Shown here one piece after another: positions 43,247-52,570 of a stretch of DNA of 64,000 bases. This DNA is from JALZVT01 sp964611345. GTDB lineage: Bacteria; Pseudomonadota; Gammaproteobacteria; Pseudomonadales; Azotimanducaceae. The notes under the pieces were generated by a model, which saw nothing but the letters and a program-made list of their open reading frames with translations, was not told the DNA's origin and searched no databases. Both the position numbers and the translations under genes were made by a program. The stretch's first letter is position 1, and every line of letters starts with the position of its first letter. The DNA lies in contig CAZSYU010000009.1 in assembly GCA_964611345.1 (NCBI GenBank), forward strand, positions 1 to 64,000. The letters run 5' to 3'.

Positions 43247-44662
43247 ATGACTACCCCAGGCAGTATCGCCACTGACTATCTGATTGTCGGCAGTGGCGCC
43301 ATGGGCATGGCGTTTGCGGACGTTCTTGTAAACGAAACGAGCGCCACTATGACCCTGGTCGACAAGCACGATCGACCGGGAGGGCACTGGAACGATGCCT
43401 ACCCCTTTGTGCGCCTGCACCAGCCATCCGCCTTTTACGGCGTGAACTCCCGGCGCCTGGGTAACAACGCCAAAGACAAGCGCGGTGGCAACAAGGGCTT
43501 GTTTGAGCTCGCCTCTGGCACGGAGGTGTGCACCTATTTCGACCAGGTGATGCGTCGGGGTCTACTTGCCTCTGGTCGGGTGCAGTATTTTCCCATGGCA
43601 GAATACTTGGGCGAGAATCGCTTTCGATCCCTGGTCACTGGCGCAACCACCCAGGCGGAAGTGGCCCGCAAGACCGTCAACGCTACTTATATGAATGTGC
43701 AGGTGCCTTCTACCCGGGGACCACTCTATGACGTCAGGACTGCCGCGAATTGCATTCCCCTCAACGATCTGCCCAGAACACCAGCACCCACCGAAGGTTA
43801 TGTAGTCATCGGCGCAGGCAAGACGGGAATCGATGCGTGCTTGTGGCTGTTGCGGCACAACGTTGCCCCGGGTCGCATTCGCTGGATCATGCCGCGCGAC
43901 TCCTGGTATCTGAACCGCAAAAACATTCAACCCGGCACAGAGTTTTTGAACGATACTCTGGGCGGCCAGGTAGGCAACATGGAAGCGGTCATCAAGGCCC
44001 GCTCGATGGCACATCTGTTTGATCTGCTCAGTGAAGACGGTCAACTATTGCGCCTGAGTGACGAGCATCGCCCAACCATGTATCGCTGCGCGACCGTTAC
44101 CGAAGATGAGCTGGCTCAACTTCGTAAGATTGATCAGGTAATACGCATGGGTCGCGTAAAACAGATCACCGAAAGTACCATCGAACTCGAGGATGGCAGC
44201 ATTCCAACCAACCAGAACACTCTGCACGTCGATTGCACCGCCGATGGGTTAGCCAATCGCCCCGCTGTACCGATTTTTGACGGTGACAGTATTACCCTGC
44301 AATCAGTGCGCACCTGCCAGCAGACATTCAGCGCCGCCTTGATCGCGCACATCGAGCATAGCTACAAAGACGATGCCGAAAAAAACGCCCTCGCTACTCC
44401 TGTTCCACATCCCAACGCCGACATCGACTGGCTACGTTCAATGCTGACTAGCACCTTAAACGGCATGGCGTGGTCTCAAAAACCTGCGCTGCAGGAATGG
44501 CTCGGGCAATGCAGGCTAAACTTTGCGAGTCACCTTGCGCCTAAAACCGCACGCGAACAGGAAACGTCTGGAGCTACCTTTCAGGCTCTTGGCCAGCGGA
44601 GCGCAGAACTCACACTGCCAAGCATCACCAAGCTCGAAGAACTGCTGGCTCTGGCAGAATAG
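43247..44662 (+). CDS. FAD/NAD(P)-binding flavoprotein
   Basis: 471 residues. Begins with an FAD Rossmann loop 'DYLIVGSGAMGMAFADVL' and 'HDRPGGHWNDAYPFVRLHQP', which recalls flavin-containing monooxygenase-like proteins, and has a second nucleotide loop 'GYVVIGAGKTGIDACLWLL' near residue 190. 'TLHVDCTADGLANRPAVPIF' replaces the usual ATG motif near the C-terminus. Probably a monooxygenase or oxidoreductase; substrate unknown. After its TAG the same frame stays open for ~50 codons with coding-like sequence (see findings). Confidence 0.8.
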   Translation: MTTPGSIATDYLIVGSGAMGMAFADVLVNETSATMTLVDKHDRPGGHWNDAYPFVRLHQPSAFYGVNSRRLGNNAKDKRGGNKGLFELASGTEVCTYFDQVMRRGLLASGRVQYFPMAEYLGENRFRSLVTGATTQAEVARKTVNATYMNVQVPSTRGPLYDVRTAANCIPLNDLPRTPAPTEGYVVIGAGKTGIDACLWLLRHNVAPGRIRWIMPRDSWYLNRKNIQPGTEFLNDTLGGQVGNMEAVIKARSMAHLFDLLSEDGQLLRLSDEHRPTMYRCATVTEDELAQLRKIDQVIRMGRVKQITESTIELEDGSIPTNQNTLHVDCTADGLANRPAVPIFDGDSITLQSVRTCQQTFSAALIAHIEHSYKDDAEKNALATPVPHPNADIDWLRSMLTSTLNGMAWSQKPALQEWLGQCRLNFASHLAPKTAREQETSGATFQALGQRSAELTLPSITKLEELLALAE

Positions 44663-44811
44663 TGCGCGCGCGATGACACAGGTGTCTCAGAGCATTGGCT
44701 TATTGTCGAGGAAGACAAGCGCTGGGTGGTTGTGAGCCCGCCCGGCAAGTTTCGCCAAGTAGGTTTTGGCAGGCACAATAGGGTCTCGCAAAACCAGTAC
44801 AGGTAGTCCAA

Positions 44812-45249
44812 ATGGCCGACACTCGTATGACTCAAGCCGAGCGCGAAGCGTTTCTTGCTGCACCCCGCATCGGTGTGCTGTCTATTCCCCGCCCAACCGA
44901 GAGCCAACCACCACTCTCAGCCCCGGTCTGGTACGACTACCACAAGGGCGGCGAGCTTTGGCTACTCACCGGTCCAAACTCCGCCAAGGGCAAACTGCTG
45001 ACGTTGAATGGCGCTGTCACAATGGTCGCTCAGCAGGAAGCCATGCCCTACGCCTACGTCAGCGCTGAATGCACCGTCACTGACATCCGGGAAGCAACCG
45101 AAAGTGACAACCGAGAGATGGCTCACCGTTATCTGGGCCCCGAGACAGGTGATGCCTACGTCCAAGCCAACACCGGCAACGTGTCTATTCGCGTCGCGCT
45201 ACGAATAGATCGGTGGCTAACTGTCGACTATGCCAAGACTTCGCTGTAA
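44812..45249 (+). CDS. Pyridoxamine 5'-phosphate oxidase-like FMN-binding protein
   Basis: 145 residues of the split-barrel flavin-binding fold: 'AEREAFLAAPRIGVLSIPR', 'PPLSAPVWYDYHKGGELWLL' and 'NSAKGKLLTLNGAVTMVAQQ' follow the core strands of PPOX/F420-type proteins. Members bind FMN, F420 or haem; which cannot be decided here. Eighteen bp upstream of the rhomboid gene, likely in the same transcript. Confidence 0.85.
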   Translation: MADTRMTQAEREAFLAAPRIGVLSIPRPTESQPPLSAPVWYDYHKGGELWLLTGPNSAKGKLLTLNGAVTMVAQQEAMPYAYVSAECTVTDIREATESDNREMAHRYLGPETGDAYVQANTGNVSIRVALRIDRWLTVDYAKTSL

Positions 45250-45267
45250 CCGTAGCAGCGCACGCTA

Positions 45268-46215
45268 GTGCATGATTCGGACCCATCAATTACACTGGCC
45301 GAAGATCCAATACCCTGGATTGATATCTTCGAGCACCGTGAACAACGGTTGATTGCCGAGGCCGCCTTTGTACTCACGGCGATCAACATAGAGCATCAGG
45401 TGACGCGCAATCTGGCACTGGATGACAACGGCCAGCCCTCCAAGACGCGGCGCTTTGTAGGTCCGTGGCGACTGTCGGTGCCCACGAGCGAAGCGGCCTT
45501 TGCGGGCAATCAACTCGATACCTACTGGCGTGAAAACGCCAATCTAAGTCAGCGACCACGGGGAAGCCCGGCCGTAGACAGCGGTCTGTTTGGCATTCTG
45601 GGATTTATGCTCGTGATCTGGGCGCTGCCCTGGTTACAGGAGTGGACGCTTTATGACTGGCGCAATTCGGGCCTTATGGCGGCCAGAGCGGTAACCGAAG
45701 GCGAATGGTGGCGCACGATCACCGCGCTCACCTTGCACGCCGACATCGGCCATATTCTGGGTAACTCGCTGTTCGGTATGCTGTTTGGTGGCTTACTGGC
45801 GCGCCAACTGGGTTCTGGCGTGGGTTGGTTATTGATAATCGTTGCGGCCGGTCTCGCCAACACCATCAATGCGTTCAGTCAGGGCGATAATTTTCGCTCT
45901 CTCGGCGCTTCCACAGCGACCTTTGCAGCCCTTGGCTTGTTAGCCGCGGTGGTGTGGCGCAGGGGCTACTTTAAAAACAACGATTGGCGACGCAGCTTTG
46001 CACCCATGTTTGCCGCCATCGCACTGGTCGCCTTTACCGGCATCGGGGACGCCAATACCGACGTCGCTGCGCATCTGTTTGGATTTGGCTGCGGTTTGGT
46101 CCTTGGCCTTTCTAGTGCGAGCTTGCCATTCGCCTGGCTAAACCGCTCGACCCAATGGCTGGCGGGTGCTGCCGCACTTGGCATAGTCGTCAGCGCCTGG
46201 TGGTTCGCTTTGTAG
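45268..46215 (+). CDS. Rhomboid family intramembrane serine protease
   Basis: 315 residues from a GTG. A cytoplasmic N-terminal region (~110 residues, with 'IEHQVTRNLALDDNGQ' like a small DUF2007-type binding domain) precedes six or seven membrane helices: 'WWRTITALTLHADIGHILGN' (the usual H and N), the nucleophile motif 'LGASTATFAALG' (G-x-S) and the catalytic His in 'TDVAAHLFGFGCG'. Cleaves single-pass membrane proteins within the bilayer. Complete catalytic dyad visible. Confidence 0.93.
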   Translation: MHDSDPSITLAEDPIPWIDIFEHREQRLIAEAAFVLTAINIEHQVTRNLALDDNGQPSKTRRFVGPWRLSVPTSEAAFAGNQLDTYWRENANLSQRPRGSPAVDSGLFGILGFMLVIWALPWLQEWTLYDWRNSGLMAARAVTEGEWWRTITALTLHADIGHILGNSLFGMLFGGLLARQLGSGVGWLLIIVAAGLANTINAFSQGDNFRSLGASTATFAALGLLAAVVWRRGYFKNNDWRRSFAPMFAAIALVAFTGIGDANTDVAAHLFGFGCGLVLGLSSASLPFAWLNRSTQWLAGAAALGIVVSAWWFAL

Positions 46216-46229
46216 CACCCGCGGTGACT

Positions 46230-47540
46230 TTATAACCTGTGCAACCGCACCGGCAGATGCGAATAACCGTGCACAAAGTTTGACGTAATTCGAGTCGGCT
46301 CTGCCAACACTTCAACAAACGAAAAGCGCTTCTGAATCTCTTCCCACAACAGGCGCAGTTGCATCTCAGCCAACCGATTGCCCATGCAGCGATGTACGCC
46401 ATAACCAAACGAAACGTGCTGGCGCGCATTGGGACGGTCTACCTGCATGACCTCAGGGTTTTCGAACACTGATTCATCCCTGTTGCCGGAGATGTACCAC
46501 ATCACCACCTTGTCGCCTTTCTTAATGGTTTGGCCGTGAAAGTCGACGTCTTCTAAGGCCGTGCGGCGCATGTGTGCAAGCGGCGTCTGCCAACGAATAA
46601 TCTCGGCAACCATATTGGGAATGAGTGCTTCATCTGCGCGCAGCTTGTCGTACTCGGCAGGAAAACGGTTCAACGCCAACACGCCACCCGACATTGAATT
46701 TCGCGTGGTGTCATTACCGCCAACAATCAGTAACAACAGGTTGCCCAGGTAAGTAGATGGGGTCATATCCTGCGTGTTCGGATCGTTTGCCAACATGGAT
46801 ACCAGATCGAAGCCTTCTCTGTTGCCCTCGCGCTCCCGCCACAATTGGGTGAATTGCGCGAGGCACTCCTGCAACTCGATACTCGCTTCTTTCCAACTGC
46901 TGACCAACCCTGACTGTGGTCCGCCAGTGGCGATGTCAGACCAGCGTGTCAGTTTGTGGCGTTCTTCAAACGGAAAGTCAAACAGAGTGGCAAGCATTTG
47001 GGTGGTGAGTTCAATTGATACGCGCTCTACCCAGTTAAATTCTTCACCAACCGGCAACTCATCTAGCACTCTCTGGATCCGACCGCGAATGAGATCTTCC
47101 ATAGCGGCAAGATTGCGAGGCGCAACAACTCCCGACACAGATTTGCGTTGCTTCGAATGCATGGGTTCATCCATTGCAATGAAGCTCGGATTAACAAACT
47201 CCGGGGCGACATCGACAATAGAAATGTTATCAAGCGAAGAAAAGCGGGCATTGTCCGCATCAATCTCTTTCATTGCATGAAAGCCGGTTATTGACCAATA
47301 CGGCCCAACACGGCTGTCTTCGTGGAAGTACACGGGGGCGTCACGACGTAGGCGCTCAAAATAAGGCCAGTGAGTATCGGTACGAAATAAATGCCAATCT
47401 GTGACATCAACCTCAGCCAGGGGAATAGAAAACGCTCGTTCTTTCGCAGCAAGCTGTTCGGCAGAGTAACTGGACCCAAGCATTACTGTCTCAGCAGTCT
47501 GACTTTCGAGAGATGTATTGGTTACTGAATCAGTGCGCAT
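46230..47540 (-). CDS. Cytochrome P450, CYP153-like alkane hydroxylase
   Basis: 436 residues. Beyond general P450 features (E-x-x-R in 'AEIIRWQTP', haem loop 'SFGYGVHRCMGNRLA'), several stretches match CYP153 enzymes as I remember them: 'TDTHWPYFERLRRDAPV', 'YLGNLLLLIVGGNDTTRNSM', 'PLAHMRRTALEDVDFHG' and 'KVVMWYISGNRDESVFE'. CYP153 enzymes hydroxylate the terminal carbon of medium-chain alkanes, starting their breakdown to fatty acids. The ferredoxin and reductase usually encoded beside CYP153 are absent. 87 bp downstream of the NSS transporter gene on the same strand. Confidence 0.9.
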   Translation of the reverse strand: MRTDSVTNTSLESQTAETVMLGSSYSAEQLAAKERAFSIPLAEVDVTDWHLFRTDTHWPYFERLRRDAPVYFHEDSRVGPYWSITGFHAMKEIDADNARFSSLDNISIVDVAPEFVNPSFIAMDEPMHSKQRKSVSGVVAPRNLAAMEDLIRGRIQRVLDELPVGEEFNWVERVSIELTTQMLATLFDFPFEERHKLTRWSDIATGGPQSGLVSSWKEASIELQECLAQFTQLWREREGNREGFDLVSMLANDPNTQDMTPSTYLGNLLLLIVGGNDTTRNSMSGGVLALNRFPAEYDKLRADEALIPNMVAEIIRWQTPLAHMRRTALEDVDFHGQTIKKGDKVVMWYISGNRDESVFENPEVMQVDRPNARQHVSFGYGVHRCMGNRLAEMQLRLLWEEIQKRFSFVEVLAEPTRITSNFVHGYSHLPVRLHRL

Positions 47541-47627
47541 TGTCGTTCTCCAACCCCTATTCTCCAGCGCTCCAGTATATCAACTGTCTGACGCAACGCT
47601 ATCTGGCCTGGTGGTCCAACGGCGACG

Positions 47628-48977
47628 CTAGTCCGTAAGACCAGCCACAAAGATAACGCCAATCACCAATGGCACAAAAAACCGCACCAGCACTCGCCAA
47701 GTACGAAATAGCAAAGAGTCATCGGCGAGAGCCAGCTCCTGTGAACTGGCATTGGCACTCATACGCCAACCCGCAAACACAGCAATGAGCATTCCACCAA
47801 TCGGTAGCAACAGTTGGTTTGGTAAAAAGTCGAGCAGTTGTGAAAGCGACAGGCCAAAGGCTCGAGCCTGTGACCAGCCACTGTTTGACAGCACACTAAT
47901 AATACTCAAGCAGGTAACACCGGCCAACGCGACAACCGAGGCACGCGCTCTCTGCCACTGCATGGTTTCGCAGAGCCACGCGATAATGGGCTCAATCAAA
48001 CCCAACATCGATGTAATGGCTGCGACCGACAATAACAGGAAGAAAAATACAGCTACCGCGTAACCCCCAGGCATCTGAGCAAAAGCCACCGGTAGCGTCT
48101 GAAAAATCAGACCTGTTCCATCAGCGGGGTCCAGTCCGTTGTGGAAGACCGCCGGAAAAATCACGAGGCCAGCAAGTAACGCCACCAAAGTATCGCCGAG
48201 TGCGATTATGACAGCGCTGCGTGGTATGGAAATGTCGCTCGGTAAATAGGCGCCGAAGGTCATCATTCCGGCCATGGCTACTCCAATAGAAAAGAACGCT
48301 TGGCCGACGGCCACCAACACCAACGATGGCGTTACCAAGGAGAAGTCAGGCACAAAGAGATACTGTAACGCCTGACTAAAACCTCCCGCAAACACGTTGT
48401 ACAGCGCTAGCAACACCAGCAAGACAAAGAGCATGGGCATGAGTACCCGCACAGAGCGTTCGATTCCGCGTTGCACGCCACCCACCATAATCACGCCCGT
48501 AACCACCAGTCCCACCGATGTCCACAATAGCGACATGCCAGTATTCGCGAGTGTTTCTTCAAACAAACTCGCGGCACCAAAGATGTTTATGGCTGCAAAG
48601 TTGTTGGTTATAGCAAGGAACAGATATCTCAACACCCATCCAACAACAACCGCGTAAACACCGACAATCAGAAAGGCTGCAAATACGTTCAGGCTGCCTA
48701 ACCAACCCCAACGGGCGCTAGCTCCCTCGGCCGTGGCAACCGCCACAAGTGCGCGGGGTGGGCTCAAGCGCCCGCGCCGACCGATGAGCAACTCCGCCAT
48801 AATTATGGGCACACCAATAATCAACACGCAGAGCAAATAAACGACAACAAAGGCGCCGCCACCATTTTCGCCTGTCAGATAGGGAAAGCGCCAAATGTTG
48901 CCAAGTCCAACGGCAAAACCAACCGCCGCCATAAGGAAGCCAAACCGTGAGGAAAACATGGCGTTAGAAACTGACAT
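47628..48977 (-). CDS. Sodium-dependent NSS/SNF family transporter
   Basis: 449 residues with about eleven helices. TM1 'FGFLMAAVGFAVGLGNIWRF' followed by 'PYLTGENGGGAFVVVYLL' is the unmistakable NSS signature holding the Na+ and substrate contacts of the LeuT fold. Bacterial members of ~450 residues import amino acids or related amines with sodium. The next gene downstream is CYP153, but no functional link is known. A TATAAT -10 lies upstream at 49009-49014. Confidence 0.93.
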   Translation of the reverse strand: MSVSNAMFSSRFGFLMAAVGFAVGLGNIWRFPYLTGENGGGAFVVVYLLCVLIIGVPIIMAELLIGRRGRLSPPRALVAVATAEGASARWGWLGSLNVFAAFLIVGVYAVVVGWVLRYLFLAITNNFAAINIFGAASLFEETLANTGMSLLWTSVGLVVTGVIMVGGVQRGIERSVRVLMPMLFVLLVLLALYNVFAGGFSQALQYLFVPDFSLVTPSLVLVAVGQAFFSIGVAMAGMMTFGAYLPSDISIPRSAVIIALGDTLVALLAGLVIFPAVFHNGLDPADGTGLIFQTLPVAFAQMPGGYAVAVFFFLLLSVAAITSMLGLIEPIIAWLCETMQWQRARASVVALAGVTCLSIISVLSNSGWSQARAFGLSLSQLLDFLPNQLLLPIGGMLIAVFAGWRMSANASSQELALADDSLLFRTWRVLVRFFVPLVIGVIFVAGLTD

Positions 48978-49008
48978 CGGTAGCCCTGTTAAAAGTACGC
49001 ACTGGCTA

Positions 49009-49014
49009 ATTATA
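49009..49014 (-). promoter_or_regulatory. Putative -10 box of the NSS transporter gene
   Basis: TATAAT on the minus strand, 32 bp before the start codon at 48977, so transcription would begin ~25 nt upstream of it. No good -35 match is found 16-18 bp further up (AACTGC at best). Confidence 0.35.
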
Positions 49015-49089
49015 CGGGACGCCGGACCTTCCGCAGTTTAGACTCCCACCCGGAAAAATTGAGTACCCACCCAGGTTTGGACCTTAGCC

Positions 49090-50463
49090 TTGGCCACTAG
49101 CCCCCCATCAGAACTTCGAGAGTTACTTCGTCTCGCCTGGCCCATGATGCTCACGCAACTGTTTATTATGGGTACCGGGTTTTTGGATACCGCCATGTCG
49201 GGTCACTACAGCGCGGCTGACATTGCCGGTGTTGCCACGGCGGGCAACATCCTGTGGCCAGTGTTTATGCTGTTAACCGGCATTACTACGGCGCTCACTC
49301 CAATCGTGGCCCAGTTAAGAGGGGCTGGTGATACCGGCGCCGCTGGCGTGCGCGTGCGGCAGGGATTATGGATCGCTCTTGCAGGCGCCATAACACTGGT
49401 CGTGGCGATTCTAAGCGCTGAACCTCTACTGCGTCTGTCCTGGTTGCAGATCGACAACTCGGTCGTGGAAATCGCCATGGGCTATCTGCGCGCAGTTGCC
49501 TGGGGTGCCCCCGCCGTTGTGCTTTATGTGGCTCTCCGAAACGTCTGCGATGGTCTAGGACAAACTCGACCTACGATGTATATCTCAGGTTTTGTGCTAC
49601 CTATAAACGCTTTTCTCAACTATTCCTTCGTCTACGGAAAATTTGGTTTCCCAGAGCTTGGCGGCGTTGGCTGCGGCTGGGCGACGGCCATTGTGCTGTG
49701 GATTCAACTCGGTCTTATGCTGATTGTAGTGAAGCAGAGCTTTTTCCGCCGAACCAATGTGTTTGCGCGCCTGGACGCGCCCGACTTTGGTGAAATGTGG
49801 CGCATCATCAAGCTGGGATTGCCAATAGGCCTTGCGATGTTTCTGGGTATGGCCGTATTTGCAGCAGTGGGCTTGCTCGTTGCAAGCATCGGCGTTAATG
49901 CACTCGCAGCCCATAGCATTGCCGGTAATCTGAACTGGTTAACCTACGTCATTCCGATGGGACTAGGCGCGGCAGCCAGCATTCGAGTGGGCTTTTTTAC
50001 CGGGGCACGAAACCTTCCGGCAGCTCGCGGAGCTGCAGCCACCGCGTATCGATTCGCCCTGGTATATGCGTTCATCGTGAGCGCCTTACTCGTTCTGTTA
50101 CGATATAACCTCGTCGGCATCTACACCACAGACCCGGCGGTAATAGAACTCGCAGTAACACTGCTGCTATTTATCGCGCTCTATCAGATTGTCGACGATA
50201 CTCAGGCTGTCGCGGTTGGTGCCCTGCGCGGTTACAAGGACACCACCGTACCCATGATCTTTCAGGCCGTCGGCTATTGGGTGATCGCACTGCCCCTGGG
50301 CACCGCCCTTGCGTTTGGTTGGGGTGGTATTGAGCCGCTCGGCGTCTACGGCTACTGGGCTGGCATGACCTTTGGTCTGTTTCTTGTGTCCTGCGCCAAT
50401 GGCATGCGGCTATGGCGCACCAGTCATAACGACACACTAGTCACACGACTCGCCAACGACTAG
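49090..50463 (+). CDS. MATE family multidrug/Na+ (or H+) antiporter
   Basis: 457 residues, two repeats of six helices. 'LAWPMMLTQLFIMGTGFLDT' at the start and 'KLGLPIGLAMFLGMAVFAAV' at the start of the second half are typical, as are 'GDTGAAGVRVRQGLWIALAG' and 'VGALRGYKDTTVP' in the NorM subgroup. Start shown is TTG; the first ATG lies 18 codons further, inside TM1, so TTG is more likely. Exports cationic drugs or metabolites. Confidence 0.92.
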   Translation: MATSPPSELRELLRLAWPMMLTQLFIMGTGFLDTAMSGHYSAADIAGVATAGNILWPVFMLLTGITTALTPIVAQLRGAGDTGAAGVRVRQGLWIALAGAITLVVAILSAEPLLRLSWLQIDNSVVEIAMGYLRAVAWGAPAVVLYVALRNVCDGLGQTRPTMYISGFVLPINAFLNYSFVYGKFGFPELGGVGCGWATAIVLWIQLGLMLIVVKQSFFRRTNVFARLDAPDFGEMWRIIKLGLPIGLAMFLGMAVFAAVGLLVASIGVNALAAHSIAGNLNWLTYVIPMGLGAAASIRVGFFTGARNLPAARGAAATAYRFALVYAFIVSALLVLLRYNLVGIYTTDPAVIELAVTLLLFIALYQIVDDTQAVAVGALRGYKDTTVPMIFQAVGYWVIALPLGTALAFGWGGIEPLGVYGYWAGMTFGLFLVSCANGMRLWRTSHNDTLVTRLAND

Positions 50464-50493
50464 GCACCTAAGAACAAGGCATCGAACGCGCTA

Positions 50494-51279
50494 TCAAATA
50501 TTGCTTGGCACTGAATAACCAACCTTGGCGATGAGTTCACGCGCCTCAGGGCTCTGGAGAAAAGTAATAAATGCTATGGCAGCGGGTTTTTGGGCTGCAC
50601 GCTGCAACAGCACGGCTTCCTGCACAATGGGCGTATGCTCGGTCGTTGGCACGCGCCAGACTTGTCGCGGCAGAACGCCCGCAGGCAGAAACGCGGCGGC
50701 AGTAAAGCCAAGGTCGGCATTGCCCGTAGCAAGCATTGCGTGAGCCTGCCCCAGATTTTCGCCGAACACCAGTTTATCTGTTAACTGCTCTAACAGGCCC
50801 AGTGAGCCAAGTGTAGAGCGTGCTGCCTGGCCATAAGGCGCAAGTTCCGGATTGGCCAAGGCAAGGCGAGAGAACTGGCCGGTGCGTAGTTGTTCAAGCG
50901 GCGTCAGCGGATTCTCTCCATGCGCGCCCGTACGCCACAAAACCAGTTGTCCATGAGCGTAAACAAAGCGCTCAACAGCATGGCCCTCTTGCTCTAATAA
51001 ACGTGGCCGTTCCTGATCAGCCGCGAGTAGCACGTCATAAGGCGCGCCGGCATGAATCTGGGCGTACAGCTTGCCGGTGGAACCTACCGACATCGACAAC
51101 CTATAGTTGCCAGACGCCTCAAACAGCGGTTGGAGTTGGCTTAGCGCAGGTACAAAATTGCTGGCGACTGCCACGAGTACTGGCTCGGGTTGCTGGCGTT
51201 CACTCCCGCAACCCGGCAGCAGCATGACTGCGACAAGCAAAGTGAGGCAATGCGCGATCGGCAACCGCATAGTGCACAT
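50494..51279 (-). CDS. modA: ModA-like molybdate-binding lipoprotein
   Basis: 261 residues. Lipoprotein signal 'VAVMLLPGCGSE', then the periplasmic-binding fold of ModA: 'VLVAVASNFVPALSQLQPLF', 'SVGSTGKLYAQIHAGAPYDV', 'LLAADQERP' and 'NLGQAHAMLATGNADLGF'. The Ser/Thr contacts to the oxyanion are present in 'ASNF' and 'GSTGKLY'. ModB and ModC genes are not adjacent, which is unusual. It lies 6 bp downstream of a SGNH hydrolase gene and must be co-transcribed with it. Molybdate or tungstate uptake is likely but orphan status leaves doubt. Confidence 0.85.
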   Translation of the reverse strand: MCTMRLPIAHCLTLLVAVMLLPGCGSERQQPEPVLVAVASNFVPALSQLQPLFEASGNYRLSMSVGSTGKLYAQIHAGAPYDVLLAADQERPRLLEQEGHAVERFVYAHGQLVLWRTGAHGENPLTPLEQLRTGQFSRLALANPELAPYGQAARSTLGSLGLLEQLTDKLVFGENLGQAHAMLATGNADLGFTAAAFLPAGVLPRQVWRVPTTEHTPIVQEAVLLQRAAQKPAAIAFITFLQSPEARELIAKVGYSVPSNI

Positions 51280-51285
51280 AGCCTA

Positions 51286-52458
51286 TTAGGACAGCCCCTG
51301 GATTACGTTGGATAGCACAGGAGCAAACCGCTCGCCCATGCGAACATAGCCTGCGGCGTTTGGATGCAAATCATCCGGCAGATCGCCGGCATCGCGCTCC
51401 CCGAACAAACCCAGTCCATCCAGATAACTGAGCTGCTCATCACCCGCATCACTGCGGGCTGCTACCACGGCGCTAATCAGTTCGCGGGTTCGCTCCAATG
51501 TCAGGCAGCCCTCTCGCAACCGCTCATCACCAGCGACCGTCACAAACTTGCCATCCTTGTTAGGTAGCGTAGGTCCGGGTGATTGCTCAGCACTTGGGCA
51601 GTAAATGGGGGATATCAAAACAATTGGCGTATCGGGCCTACCCTCACGAATGGTGTCGACAAAGGCATGTAAAGCGGAGACAAACACTCGCTCACGCATT
51701 GAATCCATGTTGATTACGTTGATGCCTACTTTGAGGCTAATCACATCTGCGTCGCTGTCGCGAATAGTACGCGCGACAAACCCATCCAGGTGACACTGGC
51801 CCCCAAAACCAAGACTTTGCAAATTGGCGCCGGCCAGGCGCGCTGCCACTGCCGGCCAGGTGTAGGCCGGTTCATCTGCCTCCATGCAGTGACTGATCGA
51901 GCTGCCATAGTGCAACCAGCGCGGCCGTAGATCGGGAGCCGGCAATGCAAGGCTCGCGTCTGCATCGAGATGCAGGGCACGCAGTTCTAAAAATGCATTG
52001 TGCGGTAGCCATAACTCACAAGTATTTTCCCCCACCGGCAAATCCTCAAACCACAGCGTATCGGCTTCGCCCCGGACCAGGTCAAACTCACCAGGTTTAG
52101 GGCGGTCGAGGTGAATAGCGTTACCTGCCCTCGATTGAGCCTTGAGAACAGTACCTGATGTTTCCAGATTAAAAGTGATTGGCCGACGCTCTTGTGGCGA
52201 TGTCACCATATTGGTGGCATGAAAACTCACGCCAACTCGCCTTGAGTCTGTCGCAAAGCGCAACCGCACACCCGAAGGCATACGCACAATCACGTCCATG
52301 AGTTTTGGCACCTGCAGCCGTGTCCAGGCAGGCAGCCGGCGCGGGCTTATTCCCTCATCTCGCTGATCATAGTCTTCTGCACCGCGAGCTTCGACACGAT
52401 CAGGAATGATGTCGCTGAAAGCATGAGGCAGATAAGGCCGGTCACTGCTGTTAGTCAT
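51286..52458 (-). CDS. SGNH/GDSL hydrolase with N-terminal beta domain
   Basis: 390 residues. The first ~180 residues form a jelly-roll-like domain ('VRLRFATDSRRVGVSFHATN'), then the SGNH domain: 'WLHYGSSISHCMEADEPAY' (block I nucleophile in G-S-S-I-S), 'LGFGGQCHLD' (block II Gly), 'ISLKVGINVIN' (block III with N) and 'DDLHPNAAGYVRMG' (block V D-x-x-H). This fold order is that of carbohydrate esterase-type deacetylases. No signal peptide is visible, so it may work in the cytoplasm. Confidence 0.87.
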   Translation of the reverse strand: MTNSSDRPYLPHAFSDIIPDRVEARGAEDYDQRDEGISPRRLPAWTRLQVPKLMDVIVRMPSGVRLRFATDSRRVGVSFHATNMVTSPQERRPITFNLETSGTVLKAQSRAGNAIHLDRPKPGEFDLVRGEADTLWFEDLPVGENTCELWLPHNAFLELRALHLDADASLALPAPDLRPRWLHYGSSISHCMEADEPAYTWPAVAARLAGANLQSLGFGGQCHLDGFVARTIRDSDADVISLKVGINVINMDSMRERVFVSALHAFVDTIREGRPDTPIVLISPIYCPSAEQSPGPTLPNKDGKFVTVAGDERLREGCLTLERTRELISAVVAARSDAGDEQLSYLDGLGLFGERDAGDLPDDLHPNAAGYVRMGERFAPVLSNVIQGLS

Positions 52459-52570
52459 AGCAATAAATACTACACGGTTTATCGGTTACGCCGCCTCACT
52501 TTTAAGGGAACAACCGGTGAGTTTTCATTGTGGCTTGTATAAACTGTTAGCTTAATAAGGGCGTATTCTC

